NCBI GenBank assembly: GCA_964556225.1
Contig: CAZKVJ010000015.1
Span: forward strand, 32,693-96,692
Direction: 5' to 3'
Source of the DNA: CAZKVJ01 sp964556225
GTDB lineage: Bacteria > Actinomycetota > Acidimicrobiia > Acidimicrobiales > Ilumatobacteraceae
DNA length: 64,000 nucleotides
Under the pieces are notes generated by a model that saw only the letters and a list, made by a program, of their open reading frames with translations, did no database searches and was not told the DNA's origin. Shown here in pieces: positions 23,275-38,235 of this stretch. A program made the position numbers and the translations under genes. Within the stretch, counting starts at the first letter, position 1. Every line of letters starts with the position of its first letter.

Positions 23275-24104
23275 GCTCCGAGGACCGCGTCTGCATCACC
23301 ATCGCCGACGGCATCGCCGACGTCCGCATGACCCGCACCGACAAGCGCAACGCGCTCGACGGTGCCATGTTCGCCGCCCTGGCCGCCGCCGGCGAGCGCC
23401 TCTGCACCGAGCCGGGCGTGCGGGCCGTCGTGCTCTCCGGCGAGGGCCAGTCGTTCTGCGCCGGGCTCGACTTCGGCTCGTTCCAGCAGATGGCCGGTGG
23501 TGCCCAGCTCAACACTGGTAACGGCGGTGGTGACGGCGGGAACCCGGGTGCGATGGTCGAGGGCCGCATCACCCACCTCGGCCAGCAGGTGGCGTGGGTG
23601 TGGCAGGAGGTGCCCGTGCCGGTCATCGCCGCCGTGCACGGCCACGCGCTGGGCGGCGGCATCCAGATCGCGCTCGGCGCCGACATCCGCATCGTCCACC
23701 CCGACACCAAGCTCTCGGTGCGCGAGGTGCACTGGGGCCTGGTGCCCGACATGACCGGCACCCTCATGCTCAGCCGCCTCGTCCGGCCCGACGTGGCCAA
23801 GGAGCTGGTGTTCACGGCCCGGGTGATCGACGGGCGCGAGGCGTACGACCTCGGCCTGGCCACCCGCCTGTCGGACACCCCTCACGCCGACGCCATGGCG
23901 CTCGCCGCCGAGATCGCCGGGCGCAGCCCCGACGCCGTGCGGGGGGCCAAGGCGCTGATGAACCGTCTCGCCAACGACGGTGCCGCGGATCAGTTCGCCG
24001 AGGAGCGCCGGGTGATCGGCAGCCTGATCGGCCGGGCGAACCAGGTCGAGGCGGTCATGGCGAACTTCGAGAACCGGGCGCCGGTGTTCACCGACCCGAC
24101 GTGA
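23271..24104 (+). CDS. Enoyl-CoA hydratase/isomerase family protein
   Basis: 277-residue crotonase-fold protein acting on acyl-CoA thioesters. The oxyanion-hole segments are SFCAGLDFGSF and GHALGGGIQIALGADIRI, and the catalytic region is LSVREVHWGLVPDMTGTLML. A glycine-rich insertion (TGNGGGDGGNPG, about residues 80-91) separates the two oxyanion segments. The glutamate in SVREVHWG corresponds to a catalytic position in many hydratases. The pathway is unknown; likely beta-oxidation or aromatic degradation. Its ATG overlaps the methyltransferase stop, and it converges on the next gene with a 3-bp gap. Confidence 0.87.
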   Translation: MSSEDRVCITIADGIADVRMTRTDKRNALDGAMFAALAAAGERLCTEPGVRAVVLSGEGQSFCAGLDFGSFQQMAGGAQLNTGNGGGDGGNPGAMVEGRITHLGQQVAWVWQEVPVPVIAAVHGHALGGGIQIALGADIRIVHPDTKLSVREVHWGLVPDMTGTLMLSRLVRPDVAKELVFTARVIDGREAYDLGLATRLSDTPHADAMALAAEIAGRSPDAVRGAKALMNRLANDGAADQFAEERRVIGSLIGRANQVEAVMANFENRAPVFTDPT

Positions 24105-24107
24105 CGC

Positions 24108-24500
24108 TCAGCTCGAGCTGCCACCCGACGCGGCGGCGAGGACGATGACCAAGACCACGGTCGCGACCCCGAGCGCCAGGAGCACCGTCGACACGATCCC
24201 GCAGATCCGTCCGGCCTGCACGACCCCTCGGTTGGAGTAGTAGCCGGGCGTGGCGTCGATCGCTCGGATGGCCTTGTTGCCCATACCCCAGGCGAAGGGA
24301 CCCAGCACGAACCCAACGCCACACATGAAGCCGACGACCAGGCTCAGGATCCCCAGCACCAGGACCGTCGTGCCGCCCGGGTACTCGGGGCGCTGGGGCT
24401 GGCCGCCGTAGCCGTACTGGGGGTAGCCCGGGGGCTGGCCGCCGTAGCCAGGCGGCTGGGGCGGGTACCCAGGTGGCGGAGGAGGGGGCGGGGTGCTCAC
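24108..24500 (-). CDS. Proline/glycine-rich DUF4190-like membrane protein
   Basis: 130-residue protein. Residues 1-42 are a Pro/Gly/Tyr-rich tail (PPPPPPPGYPPQPPGYGGQ). Two hydrophobic hairpin segments follow (TTVLVLGILSLVVGFMCGVGFVLGP and ICGIVSTVLLALGVATVVLVIVL) around GNKAIRAIDATPG, the arrangement of DUF4190 proteins of actinobacteria. Function unknown. A second protein of this type is at 55689-56090. It is divergent from gltB; the 164 bp between them hold no obvious operator. Confidence 0.75.
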   Translation of the reverse strand: MSTPPPPPPPGYPPQPPGYGGQPPGYPQYGYGGQPQRPEYPGGTTVLVLGILSLVVGFMCGVGFVLGPFAWGMGNKAIRAIDATPGYYSNRGVVQAGRICGIVSTVLLALGVATVVLVIVLAAASGGSSS

Positions 24501-24664
24501 GGCCTCATCATGCCCCCCACCGGCTGTGCCGGCGCGGACCGTTCACGGAATCTCAATCTGCACGACACGTGGCGCGCCTCGTAGGATGTTCCCAGCTCGG
24601 GCCAGCGTCGTCCCGGGTCCACCCGCCCAACCGCCTCTCGGGGCGCTCGCCGTGGACGAGGACG

Positions 24665-30677
<6,013 letters not shown>

Positions 30678-30746
30678 CCCACCTCCCCCGTTCGATTGGG
30701 TGGGGGGCGCCCGCGAACTCGGGGCGTGGGCCTCTACGCTGGGGTC

Positions 30747-31322
30747 ATGCGCCTGACCGCCCGCCGCGCCGTCGCCCTGCTCGGCGCGCTGCCCCTCCTC
30801 CTCGCCGCCTGCGGGGGTGACGACGGCACCAGCTCCCAGACCACGGTGTTGATCGACGTCACCGACTTCGCCACCATCGCACCCGTGGCGTCGACCGTGG
30901 CGCCGGACTCCACGCTCGCCCCGGTGGGTGAGCAGTCCTACACCGTCCAGTCCGGCGACGTGCTCGTCAACATCGCCAAGCGGTTCGGCACCACGGCCGA
31001 GGAGATCGCCTCCTACAACGGCTGGGCCGACGGCACTGCGCACCTCATCTACGCCGGGCTCGTGATCAAGATCCCGCCGGGGGCGACGGCGGCCACCGGC
31101 ACCGGCACCGGCGCCACCACCACGACCGGGGTGACGACCACCACCGTGGCTGCCGAGGCGGGGGGGACCTACACCGTGCAAGACGGCGACACGCTGAGCG
31201 GCATCGCCAGCAAGTTCGATGTCACCATCGACCAGCTCGTGGCCGTCAACGGTTGGAGCGACGGCGCCGCGCACCTCATCTACGCCGGCCTGGAGATCAA
31301 GATCCCGGCGAAGACCGGCTGA
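30747..31322 (+). CDS. Lipoprotein with two LysM domains
   Basis: 191-residue exported lipoprotein. The signal peptide MRLTARRAVALLGALPLLLAAC carries a lipobox with Cys22. Two LysM modules follow (about residues 68-115, YTVQSGDVLVNIAKRFGTT, and 141-188, YTVQDGDTLSGIASKFDVT), joined by a Thr/Gly-rich linker. LysM binds peptidoglycan or related glycans, so the protein is probably cell-wall associated; no catalytic domain is present. The two modules share the sequence HLIYAGL-IKIP, suggesting recent duplication. The ATG at 30747 is chosen because it starts the signal peptide. The 69-bp gap after gltD has only a weak CCCACC/GGTGGG stem. Confidence 0.85.
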   Translation: MRLTARRAVALLGALPLLLAACGGDDGTSSQTTVLIDVTDFATIAPVASTVAPDSTLAPVGEQSYTVQSGDVLVNIAKRFGTTAEEIASYNGWADGTAHLIYAGLVIKIPPGATAATGTGTGATTTTGVTTTTVAAEAGGTYTVQDGDTLSGIASKFDVTIDQLVAVNGWSDGAAHLIYAGLEIKIPAKTG

Positions 31323-31340
31323 CGCCCGACGCTCCAGCCG

Positions 31341-32003
31341 TCACACCAGGCGGTACGTCACCCCGCCGATCAGGTGCTCGCGTCCGGCGTCGCGCCGGTC
31401 GGTGGCCACCAGCTCGATCACGTCGAGCCCCTCGCCGCGCGGACCCGCCGGCTGGAACTGCATCGAGGTGTCGAGACCCAGGTCGGTCCACCGCCGGCGC
31501 ATGGCCACCGGGTCGAGCGCGCTGATCGTGGCGCCCGCGAACCCGGTGACGGCGCTCGTGTCCTGGTGCGGCCGCCAGTCCGGGCCGGCCCAGCGCCACG
31601 ACCCGTTCGGGACCGGCTGGTCGACGGACACGATCGCGCCGCCGACGTCTCTCGGGTGCAGGTGCCGCGCCCGGATGTCCGGCAGGTCGATGCCCCACAC
31701 CACCCGCACGTCCCGGGCGGTGACGTGCGCGATCCGGCGGTCGAGGTCGTCCACCTCGAAGATCACCATGTAGCCCCCGTCGCCGCCACGGCGGTCGAGG
31801 AGGCGTCCCGCCGTGGTGCCCTCGCGCACCGGCGACACGACCTCGAGCAGCTGGTCGCCCACCGCCATCAGGGCGTTGTGGAGGCCGAACTCGGCCACGC
31901 CGGGATCGCGGAAGCACACGCTGAGCCCGAACCGCCTGCACAGCTCGTCGACCACCGGATCGAGCTCCCGCGCCACCACCGCCAGCTGCCGCAACCGGAT
32001 CAT
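31341..32003 (-). CDS. VOC-superfamily (glyoxalase-like) protein
   Basis: 220-residue protein with two vicinal-oxygen-chelate beta-alpha-beta-beta-beta modules. The N-terminal half (MIRLRQLAVVARELDPVVDELCRRFGLSVCFRDPGVAEFGLHNALM) matches glyoxalase-like actinobacterial proteins. The second half contains LHPRDVGGAIVSVDQP and ends with LIGGVTYRLV. A metal-dependent lyase, dioxygenase or binding role is possible; the expected metal ligands (His/Glu) are not clear enough to name. It is followed 22 bp upstream by the acyltransferase gene on the same strand. Confidence 0.72.
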   Translation of the reverse strand: MIRLRQLAVVARELDPVVDELCRRFGLSVCFRDPGVAEFGLHNALMAVGDQLLEVVSPVREGTTAGRLLDRRGGDGGYMVIFEVDDLDRRIAHVTARDVRVVWGIDLPDIRARHLHPRDVGGAIVSVDQPVPNGSWRWAGPDWRPHQDTSAVTGFAGATISALDPVAMRRRWTDLGLDTSMQFQPAGPRGEGLDVIELVATDRRDAGREHLIGGVTYRLV

Positions 32004-32025
32004 CGCCGCAGCGTACGAGATGCGC

Positions 32026-33051
32026 TCAGCCGAGGTCGGGCCAGCGGCGCCGGTGCGGTCGGCGCAGACCGGCGGTGCTCAGGCGCCGCCGCTCGGTGAG
32101 GGCCCACTGGCGCCGCCAGCCGGTGTGGTCCGGGCCGGTGAGCCGGGGCGAGGTGCCTGCGACGGCGCGCTGGCGGGCCGTCCACCAGTCGGTGAGCGAC
32201 TCGTCGCCGAGCTCGGTGACGGCGGCCTCGATCCGCGCCCCGAACCGCCGGGTGCTCTCGTCCTCCTCGGGGACCAGCGGTCGGCCGAAGGCCACCTTGG
32301 TGCGCCCGGGCTTGGGGCGCTTCATCCCCTTGCCGAAGATCGCGCCGGTGCCGTCGATGAACACCGGTACGACGGGGGCGCCGGTGCGGATCGACAGGTA
32401 GGCCGCTCCGCCCTTGAACTCCTGGCCCCAGCCATCGGGCGAGCGGCCGCCCTCCGGGTAGATGACCAGGCTCCAGCCGGTGTCGAGCAGCCGGCGCAGC
32501 TCGTCGGACGACTTGCGGCCCGTCACCTCGCGCTCGATCGGGAAGGCGTTGAGCGCGATCGCCGCCGAGGTCCCTTTCAGGCGGCTGGTGAAGAAGTAGT
32601 CGGCCGCGGCGGCGACGACCAGCTTGTGCCGCCAGGGCTGCGGGACCGCCACCGCCATGAGCAGCGTGTCGAGGTGGCTGTGGTGGTTCGGCGTGAAGAT
32701 CACCGCCGGCGGCTCCTCGAGCGAGCGCAGATCCTCGAGCCGGTCGATCCCGAACAGCTCGGGCGCCGCCAGGCCCGTCACGAACATCCGCAGCGGGCCC
32801 TCTGTGATGGCGGCCCGGGCCGAGCGGGCCAGGGGCTTGCGGGCGAACGCCGTGTCGAAGTCGGCGCCCAGCTTCGGCGGGTCCTTGGGCACCTCGACGC
32901 CATTGGGCACGGTCGGCGCCCGGTAGGGAAACCCGGCCGTGCGCACCACCCGGGTCACCCGCCGGGTCGCCCGGTCGAGCCCGGCCGCCACCCGTGACGC
33001 CCGGCGGATCGCCGATCGCCGGCGGATCGCGCCCTCGTCCATGGTGGTCAT
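32026..33051 (-). CDS. 1-acyl-sn-glycerol-3-phosphate acyltransferase (PlsC-like)
   Basis: 341-residue acyltransferase, last gene of a four-gene operon. Motif I NHHSHLD (HxxxxD), motif III YPEGGRSPDG and motif IV APVVPVFIDGTG are in order from about residue 120 to 245. The N-terminal 90 residues are basic and hydrophobic and may associate with the membrane. Reaction: transfer of an acyl chain to a lysophospholipid or another hydroxyl acceptor. The ATG (33049-33051) overlaps the stop of the upstream LarA-like gene as ATGA. In context it may esterify an alcohol made by the upstream reductase/dehydrogenase pair; this is inference. Confidence 0.82.
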   Translation of the reverse strand: MTTMDEGAIRRRSAIRRASRVAAGLDRATRRVTRVVRTAGFPYRAPTVPNGVEVPKDPPKLGADFDTAFARKPLARSARAAITEGPLRMFVTGLAAPELFGIDRLEDLRSLEEPPAVIFTPNHHSHLDTLLMAVAVPQPWRHKLVVAAAADYFFTSRLKGTSAAIALNAFPIEREVTGRKSSDELRRLLDTGWSLVIYPEGGRSPDGWGQEFKGGAAYLSIRTGAPVVPVFIDGTGAIFGKGMKRPKPGRTKVAFGRPLVPEEDESTRRFGARIEAAVTELGDESLTDWWTARQRAVAGTSPRLTGPDHTGWRRQWALTERRRLSTAGLRRPHRRRWPDLG

Positions 33052-34634
33052 CGCACGTCGGCCACCATCAGCGGTGGCGTGTGGAGGTGGGTGATGGTGG
33101 GGGAGCGCCCGACGGTGTCGCTGGCGATCTCCAGCGCGTCGTCCATCGTGCTCGCCGGCGTGAAGCCGAGGCGGCGCACGGCCTTGGCGTCGCCGCCCAC
33201 GATGATGACCCGACCGCAGTGCTGCATCCCGTGGCTGCCCCAGTACCACATGTAGAACGGGTGCACGCCGTGGTAGGCGTAGCTCGTGCGGTAGAGGTGG
33301 CGGTACCACTCGTCCTCGGCGAAGCCGCGCTCGAAGCGGGCCTCGATCTCCACCGGGTCGGTGGTCTCGGTCAGCACCTGCTCGTAGAAGTCGATGTAGC
33401 TCGGGTGGTGCACCGGGTGGAACTCGGGCAGCGTCGGGTGGGTCATGATCACCACGCCGCCCTCGCGCACGAGCGGCTGGTTGCGGTACAGGTTGAAGAA
33501 GTACCCGAGGCCGGTGCACATCACCAGGATCGGGTTCATGATCGAGTTCACGTTGTAAGGGCAGATGTAGGGGATGCCCATGGTGAGGATGTCGGTCTGG
33601 CCTTGGACCTCGACGAGCTGCTGCTTCCAGACGTTGTCCGTCGTGACCCGGTGCACGGCCTCGACCTCGCCGGCCTGCACGCTCGTCATCTGGTGCGGCG
33701 CCTGGATCGACTGGAAGATGTTGCGGGCCATGCGCCGCGGCGTTCGCTTCAGCGACGCGGTGGCCGCCACGTAGGAGGCCCGGTCGCGCAGGTTCCACTC
33801 CCACTCCCGCTTCGAGAGGAACTCGAACGGCTTGGGGAACAGCTCGGTGTTGAGCGTGGTCTCGATCTGGAAGATCTTCACGCCGGCGTCGCGGATTACC
33901 TTGCCCATCCGCCAGTTGCTGTGGTGCAGCTCGCTGCGGTGCTGGTCCATGAACGAGCGGCTGTGCTGCATGGTGCGCACGTTGTGGTGGTGGCGCAGCG
34001 AGCGGTAGGACGCCAGACCGGTGGCGGTGCTCTTCCAGCCGCCATCCATCGCCACCAGGTTGATGTTGACGTACACCAGCAGGTCGCTCTCCGCCGCCCG
34101 CCTGTTGATCTCGATCTCCTCGCCGTGGGGCGTCTCGCCCAGGAAGGCCAGGTTGTCCGGATCCTCGGCGTCGTGCTGGTAGAGCAGGCCCCGTGGGGCG
34201 AACGCGTCGTACACCCGGTCGCCGACGGCGTGGCGCAGCTCGGCCTCGGTCATGCGCCGGTGCAGTGCCAGCGCAGCGATGATGTGCACGTCGTCGACCC
34301 CCGCCTCGGCGGCGAGGTCCAGCACCGCTTCGATCACCCGCTGGCGGATGTCCGGGCGGCGCATCGGGGGCAGCGGCAGGCTGATGTCGTCGAAGGCGAT
34401 GGTCAGCTTCATGCCCGGGAACAGGAGAGCCCGCAGCGGCTCGCTGTCGATCGGGTCGTCGAGGGCGCAGCGGATGGCGCCGTCGATGTCGACGATCGGC
34501 GCCAGCGGCTCCGGTGCGTAGACCACGCGGCTGCGCTCGGGCGGGAGGTGCTCGAGGCTGAAGCCCTCGCCCCGCCAGAACAGCACCGGCGGGGTGGAGC
34601 GGTCGACCTCGAGGACGAAACCGGGACGGGGCAT
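33048..34634 (-). CDS. LarA-like (DUF2088) protein
   Basis: 528-residue protein with the N-terminal domain of nickel-dependent lactate racemase: the family block near residues 75-95 reads MKLTIAFDDISLPLPPM, followed by RQRVIEAVLDLAAEAGVDDVHIIAALALHRRMTEAELRHAVG. The rest is longer and different from LarA (about 425 residues), with many histidines (YRSLRHHHNVRTMQH, HPVHHPSYIDFYEQ). LarA uses a nickel-pincer nucleotide for hydride transfer; whether this protein binds it is unknown, and no larBCE-like genes are in the window. The start overlaps the stop of the alcohol dehydrogenase by one base (TGATG), and its stop overlaps the acyltransferase start. Confidence 0.7.
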   Translation of the reverse strand: MPRPGFVLEVDRSTPPVLFWRGEGFSLEHLPPERSRVVYAPEPLAPIVDIDGAIRCALDDPIDSEPLRALLFPGMKLTIAFDDISLPLPPMRRPDIRQRVIEAVLDLAAEAGVDDVHIIAALALHRRMTEAELRHAVGDRVYDAFAPRGLLYQHDAEDPDNLAFLGETPHGEEIEINRRAAESDLLVYVNINLVAMDGGWKSTATGLASYRSLRHHHNVRTMQHSRSFMDQHRSELHHSNWRMGKVIRDAGVKIFQIETTLNTELFPKPFEFLSKREWEWNLRDRASYVAATASLKRTPRRMARNIFQSIQAPHQMTSVQAGEVEAVHRVTTDNVWKQQLVEVQGQTDILTMGIPYICPYNVNSIMNPILVMCTGLGYFFNLYRNQPLVREGGVVIMTHPTLPEFHPVHHPSYIDFYEQVLTETTDPVEIEARFERGFAEDEWYRHLYRTSYAYHGVHPFYMWYWGSHGMQHCGRVIIVGGDAKAVRRLGFTPASTMDDALEIASDTVGRSPTITHLHTPPLMVADVR

Positions 34635-35824
34635 CAGGCTCGCTTCTCCTGTCGCAGGTCGAACGCGATCTTCACGGCGCCGCGCCGGCCGGCCTCGGCG
34701 GCGTGGCGGATGGCCGCCTGGTACTCGCGCAGCGGATACGCCGCGGTGAGCAGGCACTCCAGCGCGCAGGCATCGGCGGTCTCGAGCGCCAGGTCGAACG
34801 TGCGCCGCCGGGTGCCGTCGGGCATCGTCTCGGTGCCGTACGTGTAGGCGCCGACGAGCTGGGTCTCTCGGTGCCACAGCCCGGTGAGGTCGACGGTCAC
34901 CTCGGCCGGCATGCCCATCAGCACCACGCGACCGCGGGGGCGGGTGAGGCGCAGGCAGGTGGCGATCGAGCCCGAGTCACCGACGGCGTCGATGGTGGCG
35001 TCGGCACCACCCGAGAGGTGGTCGCCGACGACGTGGCAGCCGACCACCCGGCGCACGGCCCGGGCCAGCTCGTCGGGGGCCACCACCTGGTCGGCGCCGA
35101 GCTGGCGGGCCAGGCGCTGCTGGTGCGGGTACCGGGCGCCGACGAGCACGTGCGCGTCGGGCAGGTAGCGGCGCAGGCCGGCCACCGCGCACAGCCCCAT
35201 GGTGCCGGCACCCAGCACGGCGACCACCGGCCGGTCGCGTCCGGCGAGCACCGGCCACGTGGCGAGCGCGGCGTGGATCCCTCCGGCCGCGGGCTCGACC
35301 AGCACGGCGCGCTCGTCGGGCATGGCGGCCGGCACCCGGTGGAGCTGGCTCTCGTGGGCGACGAGCTCGCTGGCCCAGCCGCCGCCGGTGGAGGCGCAGA
35401 ACCCGATCTGGATCCCGGGCTCCAGCGGGGGCAGGGCGAGGTGGGCGTAGTCGTCGCCGTCGCCCGGGGCCGCGTCCTCGAACGGCAGCGGCACGCCACG
35501 GGCGGCGTGGCCGAGCACCGGCTCGATCACCACCCGCGTGCCGTCGTCGAGGTCGCCGACCACCTCGTGGCCGGGCACGAACGGGAAGCTCACCCAGTCG
35601 TCGAAGTACGGCGAGGCGTGGCCCTCGACCGTGGACAGGTCGCTGCCGCAGATACCGGTGAGGCGCGGGTGCACGCGCTGCCAGCCGGGGCCGGGCAGCT
35701 CCGGCGGGTCGGTGCTCACCAGCTGCAACGGCCCGATCCTGGCCGCGGTGCCGGCATCGAAGCCGGCGGCGAGGCGGGCCAGCACGAAGCGAGCCGGCCG
35801 GCGGCGCACCTCGATGGCCTTCAT
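34634..35824 (-). CDS. Zinc-type alcohol/threonine dehydrogenase-like MDR protein
   Basis: 396-residue medium-chain dehydrogenase. The catalytic-domain motif RLTGICGSDLSTVEGHASPYFDDWVSFPFVPGHEVVGDLDDG holds the zinc-ligand Cys and the GHE motif. The Rossmann motif is VVAVLGAGTMGLCAVAGLRRYLP. The structural-zinc lobe that should follow GHE(V/I) lacks the usual four close cysteines, so only the catalytic zinc seems retained. It probably oxidises or reduces an alcohol or aldehyde, fitting the upstream acyl reductase. The ATG at 35824 overlaps the upstream stop (ATGA). Confidence 0.82.
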   Translation of the reverse strand: MKAIEVRRRPARFVLARLAAGFDAGTAARIGPLQLVSTDPPELPGPGWQRVHPRLTGICGSDLSTVEGHASPYFDDWVSFPFVPGHEVVGDLDDGTRVVIEPVLGHAARGVPLPFEDAAPGDGDDYAHLALPPLEPGIQIGFCASTGGGWASELVAHESQLHRVPAAMPDERAVLVEPAAGGIHAALATWPVLAGRDRPVVAVLGAGTMGLCAVAGLRRYLPDAHVLVGARYPHQQRLARQLGADQVVAPDELARAVRRVVGCHVVGDHLSGGADATIDAVGDSGSIATCLRLTRPRGRVVLMGMPAEVTVDLTGLWHRETQLVGAYTYGTETMPDGTRRRTFDLALETADACALECLLTAAYPLREYQAAIRHAAEAGRRGAVKIAFDLRQEKRA

Positions 35825-38205
35825 CGGCTCCCCCCGACGGCCGGGCGCCGAGCCGACGGCGCGGGGAAGCGGCGGCGCCGCTCGCGCTCGGACAGCTTCG
35901 GGCCGATCGGCAGCAGCGGCCGCGGGCCGCCCGACGCCTTCTCCCAGTGCTCCACGAGCCAGCCGCGCTTGCGGGCGATCGCCGCCAGGCGCGTCTCGGG
36001 GTTGACGGCCACGGGGAACCCGACGGCCTCGAGCAACGGCAGGTCCGACGTGCTGTCGGCATATGCCACGCACTCGTCGAGGCGGAACCCCTCGGCGTCG
36101 CAATAGTCGCTCAGGATCTGGGCCCGGGTCTCGCCGGTGGGCGGCACCTGCGACAGCTCGCCGCTGTAGGTGCCGTCGGCGCGGACTGTCATCTCGGCGG
36201 CGACGATCTCGTCGAACATCGGGCGCAGGCCCTCCACCACGAAGTCGAGCGCGCCGGTGATGAGGATGGTGCGATGCCCCAGCGCCCGGTGCTCGCGCAC
36301 CCGGCGGAGCCCGGCCGGGAAGCTCTTGACCATGATGATCTGGCTGAGCAGCTCGCGGGCGTCTTCGTCGATCTGGGCGACCGGCGCGTCCTCGTAGCGG
36401 CGGTAGAAGTGGCGCAGGAAGTCGCCCCGATCCTTGCGGTCGAGAGCGAGCAGGCTCGGCCCTTCCAGCAGCGCCCGCAGCGCGTAGCGCACCCGCTCCG
36501 GTGTGTCGAGGCGCCGGGTGGCGAGCCACGAGTAGCTCTCCACCACGTTCGAGGCGATGAGCGTGTTCTCCAGGTCGAACGCCGCCACGTGGCGTTCGGG
36601 GGCCAGCACGTTGCGGCGCAGCCGGTCGGCGCGGTCGACGCGGGTCTTGCCGGGCGTGGTCTTCACCCGGGCGTGGTGGACGATCGACGGCAGGTGCACG
36701 TCGCGGATGTAGGTGGGCCAGTCGACGACGCGAGGGTCGAAGCAGAACGCCGTCCGGTCGACGGCGTCGAGGCCATCCCACAGCTCGAGCAGGTGGTCGA
36801 CCTGGTACACGGCCTCGCACTCGGTGTAGAGCCCGTACAGCTCCACGTACTCGAGCGCCCGGTCGATCTCGATCCGCTTCTCCTCCAGCTTGGCCGACCA
36901 GGTTGCCTGCTGGCCGCGCAGCGGCAGGGCCTGCAGCAGGCGCTCGCTGCGGCTGAGCACGGACTTGGCCCGGTTGAGCTGGGCCTGCACCTTGCCCCGG
37001 CCCGGGAACGCGAACTCGGGCAGCAGGATCGGCTGGCCCTCGGCGTCGTACAGCGGATGCTCCGTGAACCAGCCCGACACGTTGTCGACGAGCACCCGGT
37101 AGCGGAGCGGGTTCACACCGCCGGACGCCACCTGGGTGATCGGTGGGGCGGCCTCTGGACCGGTGGCGGCCACGGCGATGATGGCGGCGACGACCAGGTC
37201 CACCGGGATGACGTCGATGATGCCCTCCGGCACGCCGGGGAACTGCTTCAGCAGGCCGCGGGCGTAGGAGAGGATGACCGGCTCGGCCATGCGGAAGCCG
37301 CGGATCCACCCCGGGCGGGGCTCGGCCAGGGCGGACTCGATGATCGACGGGCGCACGATGCTGACCGGCACCGCGCCCTTGGTCTCCATGAGCGCCTGCT
37401 CGCCCAGGGCCTTGGTGTAGGCGTAGGCGTCGGGCCAGCCCACCGATGCCGCCCGGGCCCGGCCGGCCTCCACCAGCCGGTCGCGCACCCACCGGGTGCG
37501 CAGCTGCTCGGTCTTGGCGGCGAGGGCGGGCGCGCCGGCGGCGCCCAGCTCACGGCGGGCCTCGCCGCGCAGCTCCGCCAGACGGTCGGGCAGCCGGCTG
37601 GCGGCCTCGGCGTCGGACTGCAGGCGACGGGCGGCCGCCACCTCGGCCCGCCAGTCGAGGCCGAGGTCGAACGGCCCCTCGCTGACCAGCTGCTCGGGCG
37701 CGCTGCCGCGGCGGTTGCCGGCCACGTAGCACGTGGACACCGCGACGAGGTGGGGCGCGACCCCCAGCTCGTTGAGCAGGGTGGCGATGCGGGTCGGGCC
37801 GAGCAGGTTCACCTCGACGGCGGCGTCGAGCGGGCTGTCGAACGAGACGGTGGCAGCCGAGTGGATCACCACGTCGCACGAGGCGAGCACGGCTCGGTCG
37901 TCGTCGGAGAGCCCGAGGCCGTCGACCCCGACGTCGCCGGCGATCACTCGGATCCGCCGGTCGCACATCGCCTCGAAGCGCTCCGGGCCCCCGGCCAGCT
38001 CGGTGCGCAGGCGGTCGAAGGCGTCGTTCTTCAGGATCTCGCGGCGGACCCGGTCGGCGGCGCTGGCCCGGCGCCCGCCGCGAACGAGCAGGACGACCTC
38101 GCAGCCGGGAACGCTGCGGAGCAGGCGCTCGACCAGCGCCGTGCCGACGAAACCGGTGGAGCCGGTGACGGCGATGCGCTTCCCGTCGAGGGACTCGGCG
38201 ATCAC
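35821..38205 (-). CDS. Fatty acyl-CoA reductase-like SDR fused to HAD-IB domain
   Basis: 794-residue fusion, first gene of a four-gene operon. Residues 1-480 are an extended SDR of the male-sterility/fatty acyl-CoA reductase type, with the nucleotide motif VTGSTGFVGTALVERLL and the active-site YTKALGE (YxxxK). Residues about 540-770 are a HAD-IB phosphatase-like domain (ITGALDFVVEGLRPMFDEIV, YADSTSDLPLLEAVG). Motif I reads FDLENTLIAS, so the second Asp of DxDx(T/V) is Glu546. The start is GTG at 38205, next to the TetR operator. Reduction of an acyl-CoA or acyl thioester to an aldehyde or alcohol is the family activity; the product is unknown. Confidence 0.8.
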   Translation of the reverse strand: MIAESLDGKRIAVTGSTGFVGTALVERLLRSVPGCEVVLLVRGGRRASAADRVRREILKNDAFDRLRTELAGGPERFEAMCDRRIRVIAGDVGVDGLGLSDDDRAVLASCDVVIHSAATVSFDSPLDAAVEVNLLGPTRIATLLNELGVAPHLVAVSTCYVAGNRRGSAPEQLVSEGPFDLGLDWRAEVAAARRLQSDAEAASRLPDRLAELRGEARRELGAAGAPALAAKTEQLRTRWVRDRLVEAGRARAASVGWPDAYAYTKALGEQALMETKGAVPVSIVRPSIIESALAEPRPGWIRGFRMAEPVILSYARGLLKQFPGVPEGIIDVIPVDLVVAAIIAVAATGPEAAPPITQVASGGVNPLRYRVLVDNVSGWFTEHPLYDAEGQPILLPEFAFPGRGKVQAQLNRAKSVLSRSERLLQALPLRGQQATWSAKLEEKRIEIDRALEYVELYGLYTECEAVYQVDHLLELWDGLDAVDRTAFCFDPRVVDWPTYIRDVHLPSIVHHARVKTTPGKTRVDRADRLRRNVLAPERHVAAFDLENTLIASNVVESYSWLATRRLDTPERVRYALRALLEGPSLLALDRKDRGDFLRHFYRRYEDAPVAQIDEDARELLSQIIMVKSFPAGLRRVREHRALGHRTILITGALDFVVEGLRPMFDEIVAAEMTVRADGTYSGELSQVPPTGETRAQILSDYCDAEGFRLDECVAYADSTSDLPLLEAVGFPVAVNPETRLAAIARKRGWLVEHWEKASGGPRPLLPIGPKLSERERRRRFPAPSARRPAVGGSR

Positions 38206-38214
38206 GGCGTCTTG

Positions 38215-38230
38215 TCTACCATTTGGTAGA
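38215..38230. promoter_or_regulatory. TetR-type operator
   Basis: TCTACCATTTGGTAGA is a perfect inverted repeat with 7-bp arms and a 2-base spacer. It lies 10 bp from the GTG start of the acyl reductase operon and 5 bp before the ATG of the TetR gene. The position strongly suggests the TetR protein represses both directions. Direct binding is inferred. Confidence 0.75.
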
Positions 38231-38235
38231 GAGCC

